A DNA stretch of 64,000 nucleotides from Sipunculus nudus (taxonomy: Eukaryota > Annelida > Sipuncula > Golfingiida > Sipunculidae), in assembly GCA_026874595.1 (NCBI GenBank), contig CM049314.1, positions 65,446,800-65,510,799 on the forward strand. Direction: 5' to 3'. Made by a program: the position numbers and the translations under genes. Positions 43,841 through 57,708 of this stretch are shown here, piece after piece. The notes below the pieces were generated by a model, which was given only the letters and a program-made list of their open reading frames with translations, was not told where the DNA came from and ran no database searches. Numbering within the stretch: the stretch's first letter is position 1; every line of letters starts with the position of its first letter.

Positions 43841-45234
43841 CCCACGAACTAAAATAACCGGAGTTGCAAAATGTCTTCTTTATTACCTATCTAGCCCCAG
43901 CGACTCTGATTATCTAAATTAGTTACATTGAGATGCATGTTGCCTCGTACTCTGTCCCCAGATAACATCATCGCAATAGTCACTAACTCTATGATCTATG
44001 TCTTTTGTTCACACCATGCTAGCATACACGGTAACATTTTAAAATCTCGCCGCGGAAGTACCCTTCAGCGTACAAATGTCTTCCATGGTGTTTAAAAAGA
44101 TTTTTTTAATAGATGAATCCGATGATATATATATACCTTTTCTACCTATTTTTCCAATCGAGACAATGTTAACGTAACTTCGCCAACTTCCAAAAAAAAA
44201 AAAAAGAAACAACTGCTTCAATTCTTGAAATATGTAGCCCAACACAATAATTTGCCCATTTTTGCCCATAATTGCCATTTTATATGTTTGATATCCAAAG
44301 ATGACGAGAAAGCATTGAAGAGCACATGCTTATAATGCAACTAGCATATATATTTTTACAGACCAGACATCTCAAAACCAAACCAAAGAAAAAATCATAC
44401 AACTTCTTCTTGATTCCGGTTCCTATATTTTTGTCTGTGTAGGAGGAAACAGTCCTCGGTTATAATATTGCTTGTATACTGTTCATGCCTTAATATCTGC
44501 AAGGAAATCTTTTAGTATTTTCTTTCCATCAGGTATTATAAAGATTAAAATCTGTATTTTCCATGACTGAACTGTTTAAAGAATTGTAGCCCATTTATGT
44601 ACATCTACGGTAAAATTTGTTGCATTTTGTCATATCCGATTAATTTTCTAAATAAACCCATAAAAAACCCTCCTTTTCCATATGTTAACGTTTCACAGTC
44701 CGTAAAACAATTTTTATATATTTTTTAGCATTGCCAGTCTAAGTTCTGATCTTCTTATCCGCGCGTCTAACTCTTTACCGCCGTCCACTGTTAAATTGAT
44801 CTCTCTGACAAGTACGTCTAACAGGAGGTGACAGGCCGGAATAGTGGGACTTCCCTGTCTTATATTACCTAACAGTATTATCATGTATTACACTCTTATC
44901 TTTATTTATGACTATGGCTTCCGATACAGAACCACGGCGGTAATCAGCAGGTCAGGTTTCCTTAAAGGAATTTTGACATTTGCCACAACATGTTTTAGCT
45001 TCCATTCAGTTAATTTTGTTTAAATGCACCTTTTTTTTTGCGAAGCCACCCCGTCTGACATTCACAGTGTGTTTTTTTTGGTCCCCTGTTTAATGTATAG
45101 TATTGGTTCCGTATGTTCCTTCATACAAGTCAAGTGTTTCTGTTTACAATAACAAGACCTTGTTGAGGAAAATTTGATATTGCGCATGCGCGAAAACTTG
45201 CAGTCAAGGAAGGATGATGTACTTGTCATGAATA

Positions 45235-45281
<47 letters not shown>

Positions 45282-45775
45282 TTTTATTTTTGTAGTACTG
45301 TATTTTCATTTATGAGAGTTGGACAGGACGCTGTGTTTATGTTTTCTTTCGCTCCATCGATCGCACCCGTTGAAAGTTTAATTCTACTGTTTATAGGAAT
45401 ATGAAAATGTTTTAGAAAAAATCTTTGCAGATACTATCGGAGAACATTGAAGAACATGCATACGTAATATGCTTATAGTTAAAGAATGTGCCCATTTAAG
45501 CTAAACATTATGTTGACAGCCCGTATGAGATGGGCGTCAAAGCAGACAGTGAGAGAACAAGATTCACAACAAGGCTAATTCCAATCATAAAGTTTTCAAC
45601 AGGCCCTCTTTGTGTAATCAATTGTCAACACTATTAAATTAATTAAATAATAATTAATAGTTCCTTGCTTTGCTTAATAAAGTATTCCCTCAAAACCTTG
45701 AGGCAATTTCTGCACCAGAATTTAAGGGACAGAAGATTATGCTCTTTAACCGACCTTGGGGTGTGCATGGCTAAT

Positions 45776-45808
45776 TAAGCCTCCCTTTCCGCATGGTGGG
45801 AAGGCTTA
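45776..45808. other. TAAGCCT hairpin, copy 1
   Basis: TAAGCCTCCC and GGGAAGGCTTA around a ~12-nt centre form an imperfect stem. Its reverse complement closely matches 62099-62129. Confidence 0.6.
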
Positions 45809-46626
45809 AATGAGCTGATGAGTTTAATACTTGGGTCAACATATGGGTGGACTTTCCTAGATTCCCCAAGGTGCACAATCATTGATTACAAATATTTTAC
45901 ATTTTATTCTTTATTATGCCTTCTTTCTGCGCTAGATCTCCAATATTGCTGATTTTGAAAAGCTGATCTTTGAGCACAATGTTACTCATATGTCACAGAT
46001 ATGCAATGGCAAATTAGTTTAACCTTGACTTATATCTTAAAGGTCGAACACTCCATAGCCGTTTTCCTATAATCGTTCAGCAGGCGCAGAGGGAAGCTTC
46101 ACATGATAGCTCGGGGACTGCAGACATATAATCCGTTCTACTCTTAATTAAGGTATCGTTACCTTAAAAAAAAACATATTTGAATCAATCTAATTTTTTA
46201 AAAATTCAAATTATACTCCCATAAAGTATACATTATTATAAACCTGATACAGTGATCTTCCTGATGGTATCCATATTAATTAATTATTCATTCATTTTCA
46301 CATGATTTTGTAACATTTTCTTTTTAATTTTAAAAGGTCACCTGTTCTGAGCACCCAGTTACAATAAGCCATTTATTGTCGACTAATATCAAAATACTTG
46401 ACAGTATCTGAAAAACGTTTCTCTCTATTTTCTTATCAACAAATATAATTTATTTTATTTATATCAAACTTTAAAATTTTAGTTTTAGGGAAGATAGATC
46501 TAAAATACAGGAAAAACATTTTTGGGTATTATCATGTAGTTTAATACTCTACTTTTTTTAATAACCAATTCTCATATTTTATTAAATGTATTACATTTCA
46601 AACTTCTATATTGCACTTTTACAAAT

Positions 46627-46666
<40 letters not shown>

Positions 46667-47484
46667 ACACAACTGATGCTATAATAATAATCATAATAGA
46701 AATAAACATCAAAGAGATTCATATTTTATAATCTTTATTTAGTTATCTTTATTTCATGTTAGTCACCTTTTGCTCTGAGTACACATACAAAACCTGATGA
46801 ATGTAATGGTTTAAAGTTATTTCAAATCACTTTTGTTTATATCCCCAAGGGTCTTTGACTAAATCCTTCAAACTTGATTGACTTAACTTTACCAAGTTGC
46901 TAATAATGTTGACCGTGTTCTTTTAATATTTAATGCTTCTTGCCAGAGGTTGTAACAGAGGAATCCATCTGGTACCGGTTACCATGTTATCCTTCTAAAT
47001 GTAAGAAATTGGGCGTGGTCCAAGAAAACGGTATTCCGCTCTAACCTTTGCCGATACACGCCCCATTGTCACTGAACTCTCTTCGCAGGTAGATTCTCAC
47101 CTGAACGCTGTCATGTCGTATATCCAAATCCTACTCCCACGCTTATCGATTCCTCACAGGTTTATTTCACGAAAACTCTCCTGGGGTTGCCATTTTGCAC
47201 GTGACAGTTTGTATGTGGACGTTATAGGTATAGTAATAAATAAATAAAGATGGAGCCTGATGTGTAACGAATGCACCATTGGTTTTTATGTGTAAAGACC
47301 GATGATAACTGATTATCCACCAACTGTATTAGCAGTGCTTTTGTGTGACGATTAAAGCTCCGCCTGAGAGATATGCGCAAACCAAAAAAATCGTTACCGA
47401 TATATCATAACAATAACAGGAGCCATTTCATAAATATCAAGAATGCAATATAAAAAAATATCAAATGCATAAATATCAACTGCC

Positions 47485-48876
47485 TGTGGTTCAAAAACCT
47501 TATGAATCGAAAAGACAAAAAATGGAAAGTCGTACCACAATATTATTTAAATCAAATAGGAGGATTGCAAACGATTAGTAATAATTTTGATATCTGCCGC
47601 ATACCAAATAACATCCTTCCATTTTATAGAGAATGTTTAACATATTGGGCCGAATGTTTTCAGAAAATTCCTGATACCACTGAATATATATTACTGCAAC
47701 CGTTGTGGAACAACAAATGCATTAAAGTGGCCGGAAAATCAATATGGTATAGAGGTATATCAGAACGAGGCATTAATACTGTTTCAGATATTATTTATGA
47801 TAAAGGAAAGGCAATTTGCTATTTAGATAAAGTTCCAAAAGAGATTTTCCTCATTTGGTGGTCTTTACTCTCTGCAATACCTCAAAGGTGGTTTGTAATA
47901 ATAAAGGAATCATATTGTCTGGAATACAATGTACTAACGCCGGGACATATGACACTGATGGATGGTAAAACAGTGAATATTAGTAAGATAAATACTAAAC
48001 TTATATATGCTTTATATAGGGATACACTGTTTACGATTCCCACTGCTCAAGATTATTTTCAGAGAAATCAGATTGAAATAGCTTGGGATGAAGCTTATAA
48101 TGCAATTTATAAAAGTTCTATTAGTACTTATAAGCGTATGTTTCAGTACAAGATCTTGAATAATATTCTTGGGGTTAATTATAAATTGTATCAGTGGAAA
48201 ATTAAAGACAATAATATGTGTTCATTATGCTCTGGGTATCCAGAATCCATCCAACATTTATTCGTTGAATGTGATAGGTCTTGCAAGCTTTATTATGATG
48301 TCATGTGTTGGCTAAAAACAAAAGATATATACCTACCTGATACAGAAAACATGAAAATTATTGGAGGGGTAGAGCCATCATCACACGGATCAAATCTAGT
48401 GAATCTCATGCTGTTATTGTACAAAGAACTAGTATTTAAAGCTCGAGACAACTTGTAAATGTTAAACTTATATGAATATAAAATAGTTCTACAACAAACG
48501 AGGGATATAGAATACCAAATAGCAAAAAATAAAGGTAAAATAGCTAAACACAATTTAAAATGGTCGAAACGTGCACAATTTTGAAAATATCTGATGGTAT
48601 ATGTCTATGCATAGGTAAATATATGCATGTGAACGTAAATATGTATACAAATGGGTGAAAATAATAAGTACATAAACCCCTGTACATATGTGTAGATATG
48701 CATATAAATGTATATGGGCATGTATTTATGCGGATATTTTTAAAAATTATACTATAACATGCCAAGACATACATTATAAATAGATAACTTTGATACACAA
48801 AAATGTGCTGAATGTGAATTGTACATTATTGTACTGTTTTTGTATTGTATGTATATTTGTAGTAATAAAAAAATAA
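47485..48876 (+). mobile_element. 5'-truncated LINE insertion with 16-bp TSD
   Basis: The perfect direct repeat ATAAATATCAACTGCC lies at 47469-47484 and 48877-48892. The inserted 1392 bp begins inside coding sequence and ends in an A-rich AATAAAAAAATAAATAA-type tail, the pattern of target-primed reverse transcription with 5' truncation. By its protein it is L1/Tx1-like. Confidence 0.9.
47502..48584 (+). pseudogene. LINE ORF2 C-terminal fragment (L1/Tx1-like)
   Basis: The first reading block from ATG 47502 has 318 codons to a TAA at 48456-48458. The same frame then continues for 41 more codons to TGA at 48582-48584, ending in a Lys-rich KWSKRAQF. The TAA is therefore probably a nonsense mutation in a 360-codon remnant. 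In-frame coding also extends upstream to the 5' junction (WFKNL before the first Met), so the Met is not a true start. Visible features are a LPFYRECLTYW segment, QPLWNN, and a Cys/His knuckle CSLC...HLFVEC (zf-RVT type) near residues 240-257. The endonuclease and RT catalytic domains were lost by 5' truncation. Not functional. Confidence 0.88.
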
Positions 48877-48892
48877 ATAAATATCAACTGCC

Positions 48893-49737
48893 GTTATGGG
48901 AGTGTCTAATGATTCATTTATAAAATGTTAAAAAAGTGCAACGAAATTTAAACATAAATGTATTCTTGATTTTATTGGATTTAAATAATGCAATGTTAAG
49001 TTCAAACTGAAAGAAATGATATAATATAAACCAAGGGATTCTTTCCATATAAGTTAAGTTCAAACTGAAAGAAATGATATAATACAAACAAAAGGATTCT
49101 TTCCATATGAGGGTAAAACGTGATTTCACTTGAATATTTGCATATACAGTATGTGCTGTTGCCAACGTTTATTTTTACTAGCTTCATTAATTCGTAACTC
49201 TTAGTATGAAGGTCCGGGTACAGGTTAAAGTCCGGTGCTCAACAGCAGGTTGGCATTCATGGTGAATGGTGCGTAATCCTTTATCAGAACGATCGGTAAT
49301 CCGAACAAAACCCAGCTACAGCCGCCTTTTCGGATAAACGACGCTTTACTATATTTATATACAGCCAAATGCAAAAAAACTGGTCAAATTCCATCCCTTC
49401 TTTTAAATGAACTTTTGCATTTATGTCGTCCTGTTATATACAAGAATTTAAAATGTTATGGGTATTTCATTGAATGTTATCATTCTATAAAAAAATGGCT
49501 TTCGTGGACACAGGCTAACAATTTTGCAGTCTACAGATTAATGACTCAAGAAAATGCTATCATTGATTTGTAGCATTACTTTCAGGGCGTGGCCGATGCT
49601 TCTCATAACGAATTCATCCCGCTACTCAAGGTGTGAATTTCAGCTGTACGTATGGATAAATGATTCCTTGGATGCTGAAATAATTGAAAAAAAGGCTTCA
49701 AACTTAACTTTGATTACGCCAGGAAAGTCAATATTTT
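48893..49737. other. Gene-free; 58-bp tandem duplication
   Basis: 48995-49110 holds two copies of a 58-bp unit (GTTAAGTTCAAACTGAAAG... TTCTTTCCATAT) differing at a few positions. 49200-49350 has TCCGAAC/CGGATAA words of decayed pogo-like ends. Confidence 0.7.
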
Positions 49738-50000
49738 AATTGCCTACGACAGGAGGGTAAACGTTCATTCCTGTTCGAGTTTATTTTTTGTGTGTCTGTT
49801 TTATTGTTTGTGTCTTTGTTAACAACATAACTCAGTCAAGTAAGTGCGGAATATCGTGAAATATTTAATGGATTTCGGGATTTTCGTGTGGATCCTGCAT
49901 CTTCCCCGGATTCAGGAGCGTCCTTAAGGAACGTTCACAAATGTACGGTCACTAATGAACGTATAAAACCTGGGAATATTCGCAATAAATAAAGTGAATG
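49738..50000 (+). repeat. Dispersed repeat family, copy 2
   Basis: Same family as 37570-37950: GTTAACAACATAACTCA, GTGTGGATCC, CCCCGGATTCAGGA. Confidence 0.55.
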
Positions 50001-50216
50001 TAAACACTCGTACGCTAAGCAGTCTTGTCCACCTGTTCAGGTCACGGTTAAGCGCTCAGAACTTCGTAGTGTGGGTGTACAGTGCACATGGTTTTCTGCA
50101 TTATGGCTTGTTCACGCCGGCAGTTTCTCAGTATGAAACTCAGCACCGGGATTTCAATGTTCGCAGAGCCTATTTGAAACATGTGCTCTCAGTTCCATGC
50201 TGAGTGACCAGAAGCG

Positions 50217-50400
50217 GATCCAGGGGTTCCGGCCCCCTCCCCTTTTTTTCATCCGCTGCAAACTTTTTTTAAGGTTTCAGACGAAATTTTGCGGCCTGGA
50301 CACCCCCCCCCCCCCTTTTCCAGACTTGTGATCTTGTTTTAAGGTTTTTCATTAGTCATCCGTGGTAAGACCCCCCCCCCCCCCTTTCTTTCCTAAAGCC
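50217..50400 (+). repeat. GCGGATCCAGGGG / poly-C segment
   Basis: Begins AAGCGGATCCAGGGGTTCCGG and contains C13 (50303-50315) and C14 (50371-50384) runs. Low-complexity dispersed sequence. Confidence 0.6.
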
Positions 50401-50404
50401 TGGA

Positions 50405-50680
50405 TCCTGGTGAATGCGTTCATGTTTGTGTTTTACATAACATAATTCAAGCAGTGATGGACGGAAACTCCTGACATTCTAGAGCCATTTAAGCAACGGG
50501 CAAACGAAGAATCGATTACATTTTGGTATGGATCCCTTACATGATCCGGATACAGGATGGTATAGGCCCAATACTGGCCCATCAAGGGAATGCAAACATG
50601 GGTTTTGGAGCATCCAACAACAGGGACTCCCACATGGTGGAGGCTTGTATTCCTTGGAATGCAGATTTCTTGGTGAGTAT
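50405..50680 (+). repeat. Dispersed repeat family, copy 3
   Basis: ACATAATTCAAGCAGTGATGG, GAAGAATCGATTACA and CATGATCCGGATACAGGA match copy 1 in order. Ends near GGTGGAGGCTTGTATTCC. Confidence 0.6.
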
Positions 50681-51499
50681 TGTATTTTCTTTTTTTTTTA
50701 GCAGAGACGTCTACTTCGGCTGGCCACGCGGTTGTTCGGTTACAACTCGTTATTTGGAGAAAAGCTGCCTCATAAAAATAGAACTGCTTTCGTATTACTG
50801 TCTTGTCTGATGTATATTCTCTGATAAAAGAAAATCCACAATCACGGGCCTAGTTTGATGGGTAAAGGTGACTGAACAATAAACAATAGGTCAAACAGAA
50901 GCCCACTCAAGGAAACAGAGACCGCTCGAAATCGATATACACTCTCCCCCTTCAACACATGAGCATAAAAAAGGCTAAAAGCCAGAATATATATATATTT
51001 TTTTCAATGGAAAAGTTAGGGGGGGGGGGGGCATGTTCACCTGTCCCCTTAAAACACGGCCCTATCTAGAAACCGCCATGTATCAAGTTATTTAACTCAA
51101 TATACCAATGCTGTGGATTGGATGTGTACATTACCTACAACAGGCAAACCATTTAAACCCAAGAGCGTTCTTTGATTATTTAAACATCATCATTTTACTA
51201 TAAACATAATCTACCTGCCAAGTGTACTAATCAATTTCTTATTCCAAGAATGAGCGATCTCATGCGATTTTAAGATTAAAAATAGGAGTATATGTCAAAA
51301 TTAAACATGTACTTATATTCATCAATTAATTCCATTTATATCTTATCTCAGAGTTTTACCTATTTTAATTTGGAAGAGACACTTTCATACAATATGGCCT
51401 TTTTCCCGTGTTGCTGCAAGAATTTTATCATAACGTCGTGTTTTTAGCTCTGTAGTTCCTAAGTTATTTATCTTGTGATTTCATGTAGATATTTTTTTT

Positions 51500-52045
51500 T
51501 ACATTTTTAATGTAGATAATTATTTTCACACTAAGGTAGACAATTATCACTTGATAATTGATACCATTATTACCGTGGAAAAAATAACATTACTCCAGAT
51601 AATTAATTAGCATTATTACTCCAGATAAATACGTTATTAGTCATAATAAATTATTGACATTTCTCCCGTAGAAGTTTACGGAAACTTCTACACAAGATAG
51701 ATAATAACAATATCACTATATATAATTATTGACATCATTACTGAAGATGATCATAATTGTTGACATGGTTATTGGAGATAATCATAACTGCTGTCATTAT
51801 TACTGGAGATAATCATAATTATTGAAATTATTACCGGAGATAGTCATAACTGTTGACATTATTACTGGAGATAGTCATAATTATTTGCATCTTTACTGTA
51901 TACAAGTATTGGTATTTTACTGTAGATAATTTATGACATTGATACTGAGGATAACTATTGACAATATATCCGTAGATGATTTACATGGTTACTGTAGATA
52001 AATATTGCATGTATTTCTGTAGATACTTATAGATATTTGAAATGT
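51500..52045 (+). repeat. Degenerate ~33-bp tandem repeat, about 16 copies
   Basis: Repeated TTACTG-GAGATAATCATAATTATTGACAT in variant forms, most regular from 51720 to 51890 and decaying towards 52040. Confidence 0.8.
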
Positions 52046-54210
52046 TATTTACACAGAGACTCTAAATAAATAGGATTATCTATGAAGAAAAATTGTATTA
52101 TTTGCCCTCTCCTTTGTTTTTCTTTCTGTTAAATTCATCTACAGTCTTATGTAAAAGCCCATGAAAGATAAGCGCTTCATTGCTGCTTTTTGTTTATCTA
52201 TTGTGCATCGTCGCCTCTTAGTTTATTCTCAATTTGACAGGGCTGGGCGTTTTAAGCGGTTGCGCCGAACTCGTTGACCTGATAAGAACAATATGGTTTC
52301 CTTACTCCCACTGTATTTCAATTTCCTCATGAGAGAACAAGCAGAAACTTGTCATTTCTAATCCCCTGAAACCTGATATCCTTGACAACTCATCCGTCTC
52401 TCATCCCATGAGAAAACCAAAACATTATCTTTGTGCTGGCCAAGCTAGATGCTCTCTCCGGTTTTTAATGTCATCTGTCTCAGCGGGAACCTCCCAACAG
52501 TTTTTCCCGCCCATTGTGCTGCAGTATGATTAATTTTATCTCACGCCATAGACATCTTAACCTCCGCCGACGTAGCATATCAAAGGTTTTAGTGGATCTA
52601 CCGCGTGGCATCAAGAATGTATCTCTGAACTTTAAAAAAATATGATAGCGTTTATTGGACACTGGTATTAAATGATATTGAGAGATAATGTTAGTTTTAA
52701 CTACCTAAAAATGTCTTGTAATATGAATCAAACAAAATTGGAAACGCACTCGAAGAGCGCAGTCCTTCGCCATGGCGGCAGATTACCCCAATATGACATT
52801 GTCAGAAATTCAGCATTTTATTTTACAAAACTTCCTGCATCCAGATCGTGATCCCGATCACCCCAACAATTAAAAAGATTGTCCCTTGTATCATTGCCAA
52901 GCTATTCTGAAAATTTTATCAAAACATAAATCCGTCGATAACTTGATGAGTATTGTTGCTAAGAGAAAAACAAACAATCCAACGCGGGCAAAACATAACC
53001 TCGGCGGAGGTAATAATTTCTGAAGGAGTAAGACGCAGCCTAGTGGTTACCGCCTTTGGGTCTGGTGCAGAGAGTCTCCGACTCGATTCCCACCAAAGCC
53101 CCAATGGCAACATTATGTGAACTCGATAAAGATCATCAGATATTCATAACGACAGGTTATAATACCTAAAAAAATAATAAACCTAGAAAATATTAGTAGA
53201 ATGTCATTTTAAATGTATACGTCTCTTTAAACCTCAGAGAGTAGGACCAAGAAATCCTGGACACAACATAAAAACATATTTTTACAATGAGTATAAATAA
53301 ACTTATATTATATTGTTTCACAATCTATTTTAATTGTCGTAGCAGAACTGATAAAACCCATTTTTATCTAAAATTAATCCAAAAGTTATTTTAAATTCAT
53401 ATTAAATTAAATTATATTTTAAATTCATAAAGTATAGATTATTTAAAGTATAGATTATTTTAAATCATTTACAGTATTCTTTCTGATGAAATACATATTT
53501 TTTTACAAATTATTTCCATATGATAATTTCACATTAAAATTAAACATTACGCTATTTTAACTCCCAGTAAACCACATTTTAGTTGGCTAATATTTAACTA
53601 CATGACAGAATCTCAAAAGATGTTTGTTTCTTTTTCCTATATCATGTCTCTACCTATCTAAATTTTTATTCAATAAAAAAATAAATTTATTTTTCAACAG
53701 GAAAACACACAGATGAGCGGAAAACCCACATTTTTGAGATATTTGATGTAGTTTATTATTAGTTCACTAACATGGTTTACTGTTACTGGGTGCGAAAAAT
53801 AGAGTACCTTTTAAAAAAATTTAAATGTTACAAATGTTAAAATAAATGAAAACTTAACAATATGTAAACTACTAGAAAGAACACTGAATCAAGGTTTAAA
53901 ATAATTTATACTTTTTGGGTTCTATAATGAAATTAAAACAACTTTTTGATTGCTTTAAGATATAGTGGTTTTTGCTAGTTCTGTTACTGTGAAAATGACT
54001 ATGTATCTAATTGAGCTATATTAGATCGCTAATAAGGTAGTTTCACGGACTTTGAAATAATTTTGCTGAGTCGTCATTTAAATAATAATGATTTAACTAT
54101 CATTGTAGGAAGAAGAATATGGAGATTCAATATGTAGTGTTATGATTAAGATGATTATGATTAATTGAAATTAATTTTACAACTTTTTTTTTCATTTGAT
54201 ATCCTGCACA

Positions 54211-54211
<1 letters not shown>
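52046..54211. other. Gene-free; possible tRNA-derived SINE head
   Basis: Mostly AT-rich, with GC-richer sequence at 52200-52620. The tRNA-like segment at 53022-53100 is listed separately. No coding region is supported. Confidence 0.45.
53022..53100 (+). other. tRNA-like segment (SINE head or tRNA pseudogene)
   Basis: CAGCCTAGTGGTTACCGC resembles a tRNA D-arm/box A, and GACTCGATTCCC about 40 bp later resembles box B. A clean acceptor stem is not visible, so an old SINE head is more likely than a functional tRNA. Confidence 0.4.

Positions 54212-54212
<1 letters not shown>

Positions 54213-54272
<60 letters not shown>
54213..54272. repeat. (CT)n microsatellite
   Basis: About 30 CT repeats. 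Confidence 0.95.
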
Positions 54273-54274
<2 letters not shown>

Positions 54275-56291
54275 GATAACAACCGAACGAATGAGACCAA
54301 TTATGGGTCTATCATATCCACATTTTAATAATGCTAAAAAAAGTTATCTCCAGAAAACAAAAAACCTTGTCGGGTCACCCATTCTATTTGTTTAGTAATA
54401 ACTCTTTTTGTTTATATAAACCCCTATTTACGGTCAACTGGACCAAAGAGATTAAGGGAAGGCAAGGGGTTTTGCTTCATACGTTATTGATTACGAATAT
54501 ATGAGACGGGAGCCAGTCTATAGTTGTCTGGAGCATGAATTTTATGTTACACATATGTAACCGACATTTGTTTTAAATGGCGCGAGAAACATGTTCAATG
54601 GTCGCATAATATTCTTTACCGTTGGTCTGGTCGTCTCGGACATATATTCTTCTGTAAATCAACCCCATAAACATCATCAGATTAAATGGATGGAGAATTA
54701 CTGGACGTCTGCAGACCACTCCGGCTTTCAATACAAGTCCGATTTAATCATGAAACATTTATCAGGCTATTCTCCAGCTTTTCTATATTCAATTTTTAAC
54801 ACCATAGCAGAAATATTTATGAGCATTAATTGTATACTTAAGTTTTAGATCAGTTAAGTGAAGAAAAGAAAGATATCATCGCTTAGATCTTATAATTATA
54901 CTTTCCTGTGAATATACAGTGTCACGGTTTTCTAATATATGCAAATGTAAACTGCAAAACTAATATATTCCCTAATACAAATGAATGATCAGACCTATAC
55001 AAAGAAACAAATCTGTGTGACAATGGTAACATTTAAAGAAAAATGCGTTACCATGGTGAATCCGATAAAAAAAATAGTGCACTGTTCCTTGGGTGAAACA
55101 CAACAAAATATCATCACAAAATATCATCAACAAAACATCATTAACAAAATATCACCAAAATCCGTTCATGACAGAGTTAAGTTGCTAACAGACAAATAAA
55201 CCAACTGACACAGGGTAAAATATAATAAATCCCTACCTGGCCCCGGTATAATTTTGCTCAACAAAATAATTAGTTCCTTCGAAACTGTTTTGTTAAACGG
55301 TTTAACTCTGTTCTCTTTTTGTAAATTTGAGAGTCTCGACGATAAAAGCAAAGTTATATGAAAATAATACATAGGATGATGATCAGTAATGTGTTGTAAT
55401 TCCTTTTTGAAAGGAGAATTTTATTTTTTATGCACTGATAATGCCTAAAGTTATGTTCTGGAACAGATAACGGGCTATATATAACAACCAACATAGTCTG
55501 ATCGATTTAGAAGAAACAACTGTTTTTGAAATTACTGTCTCTATTCTTAAGAATCGGTGGATAATTGAAAGCCCCGTGGAGTTGCGATGGGCGTGGTCGG
55601 CGCGGCACTATGACGACCCTAGAGGGGGAAAGATCACATACTCTTGTCTTTAACCGTATTATTAGTCGCTATGTTCTTCATAATAAGAGGAGTGGGGAGG
55701 GACCACCTCTTAAACACATATACAACATCTAATTTTGTTAAAATAAAAAAATGTAATTTTGCAATATAACTTATGTTCTAATTTAAAAACATATAATGTA
55801 TGAAAAAATTAATTTCTTTGATTAATGACTGAATTACAAAATGTCGCACGTGAGTGAACCATGTCCTGTGTTAATTGTGTTATATTCACAAGGCCTGGCT
55901 GAAGGAGGGTCCTGCAAGCAGATGGTTCAAGAGTCTGGACAGAAATTAAAACAAGAAACTTTTTAAGTATTTGGTCATTCTGAAAAAATGACATTAAAGA
56001 TGACATGTAACATGACTGTTTTGTATATAACTTCTATGGATTCATTTCAGAATTTAATTTCTATGATAAAATTGCATCTTATTTTGACAAAAAAGGGGGA
56101 TGTAATATTGCATATCTCTCTGATTGAAAATAAGTGGAGGGGACACCCTCTCAGACCCCCCCACCCAAGACACGCACACACTACATTTCACCCATGTTTG
56201 TTTTTATTCGCTCATTCTGCCCTCTGAGTTTTAAAAACAAATTGAAACATTATCCCAAATACGTAAGTGACTACGGATGAGAGAAACAGTG

Positions 56292-56408
56292 TTTGTATAA
56301 TCATAGAACGTATATAACGATTAATTATCATGTTTTGAAAACTTAGGGAAATCAAACAGTTTTCAAAACATGACAATTAATCGTTATATACCTTCTATGA
56401 TTACAAAG
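56292..56408. repeat. Near-perfect long hairpin
   Basis: Arms of about 50 nt (56292-56342 and 56359-56408) with a 16-nt loop. The inner 13 bp (ATGTTTTGAAAAC side) pair perfectly, with only a few mismatches further out. Could be a palindromic MITE or, if transcribed, an RNA hairpin. Confidence 0.85.
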
Positions 56409-57708
56409 TTTTTACTTATCAAATATTGCCATTTTATCAATTAATTGAGATTCAGATATATACTTATTTTTTAGTTGATGATAATCTTTCCAATCATAAT
56501 GTATTTTTCAGCGTTATTCTTCAAATTATTACTGTAGTGTTCTGCATGTATTCGATATAATTTTGTGTCATACAAAGTAGGAATAATAATAAATGCTTTA
56601 TAGTAAAATGTATCACGTGAACTTAACTGGACCCAGGTGCCTATTGTTACACAGCCAATAAGCTTAAAAGCCCATCCTGATGAAACACGTATAAAACAAG
56701 ATTGATAAATAACATACCTTTGTCTGTCAACATAAAATATATTCTTCTCGCACGGGTGGTTTAATCGTAAATAAATCAATAAACCGCAGTAATTTAAGAA
56801 ATTTGTTTGCTGAGAATATATTCAGGGACCATAGACAGAAGCACGGAATAAAGGAATCCAGGTCAGAATCTCTTCCGAACAACTGATTATAAAGGGAGGA
56901 TAAATTTCTCCTCCCCAGATATAAATGTCCAAACTGCCAGCTTTATTATAAGTTTATACGTTGTCCGTACGTACGAAATTTCAAACACTTTATTTTCTTA
57001 ATTTAAAAATGATTAAATTAAATAAACATTCAACAACATATTATGCCGTAGGATACTATTCATGAGAATAAAATGAGACAACTGACCCATATCTTTTTGT
57101 AATGTTTCCCATTTTGAGATGCATAATCAAAGGAAAATTTTGGAAAACATGAAAAAAACTGCATACAAATCGAGATGGCGGCAGTATCTCGTAATCATAA
57201 TATTAAAAATGTTGTGATTTATTCCCGTCAAAAAATTGTTTGTACAGATTGGGACAAAAGGTATTTTTCGCCTATATTTTAAAGAGTGAAGGGGAAAATC
57301 CCGATGCCCTCACCCCTTCCTTTCTGAAACGAGGTCAATGGTTTGGCCTTTCATTCCAATAAAAGAGACTTACCTGGCAAAGATGAGGCCTTACAGATCA
57401 GCCGTAATCATAGTTTGATCTTCCCATATGGTTGTATAGACGCCGTTATTGACAACATTCCGTGGTCAGGATTTGTGAATGTGCGGCCCCTCCCATCGGG
57501 GCTAAATTGATAACGTGTCGCACGGCGGCTGGTGTGACAGAACCGTTCACTGATAGGCGGCGGTGGTATATTTTACAGTAGGTACTTCTGTTTCCGCGAC
57601 CGGTAATGCTGCGTTAGCTTAAGGAGCTGCATAACAGCTTGGTGTCGCCAGTCCCCAACACTGCCTCACACACCCAACTCGCCTCAAGAGTTCCTAGGAT
57701 AACTACAT

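Larger units (their letters stand above)
42440..47484. other. Gene-free
   Basis: AT-rich. (TA)n tracts are at 45240-45277 and 46627-46662. A GTTACCATGGTAAC palindrome is at 43827-43840. 45590-45870 is a complex, moderately GC-rich stretch with several TAATTAA words and the hairpin 45776-45808, possibly regulatory. No gene is supported. Confidence 0.5.

Noticed and set aside
45812-45830. CTGATGAG word as another hammerhead ribozyme
   Set aside because: No GAAA core or pairing stem I follows at a suitable distance.
54591-54848. 85-codon ORF beginning with a hydrophobic segment
   Set aside because: Looks faintly like a secreted peptide, but there is no independent support such as Cys pattern, splice context or a neighbouring gene.
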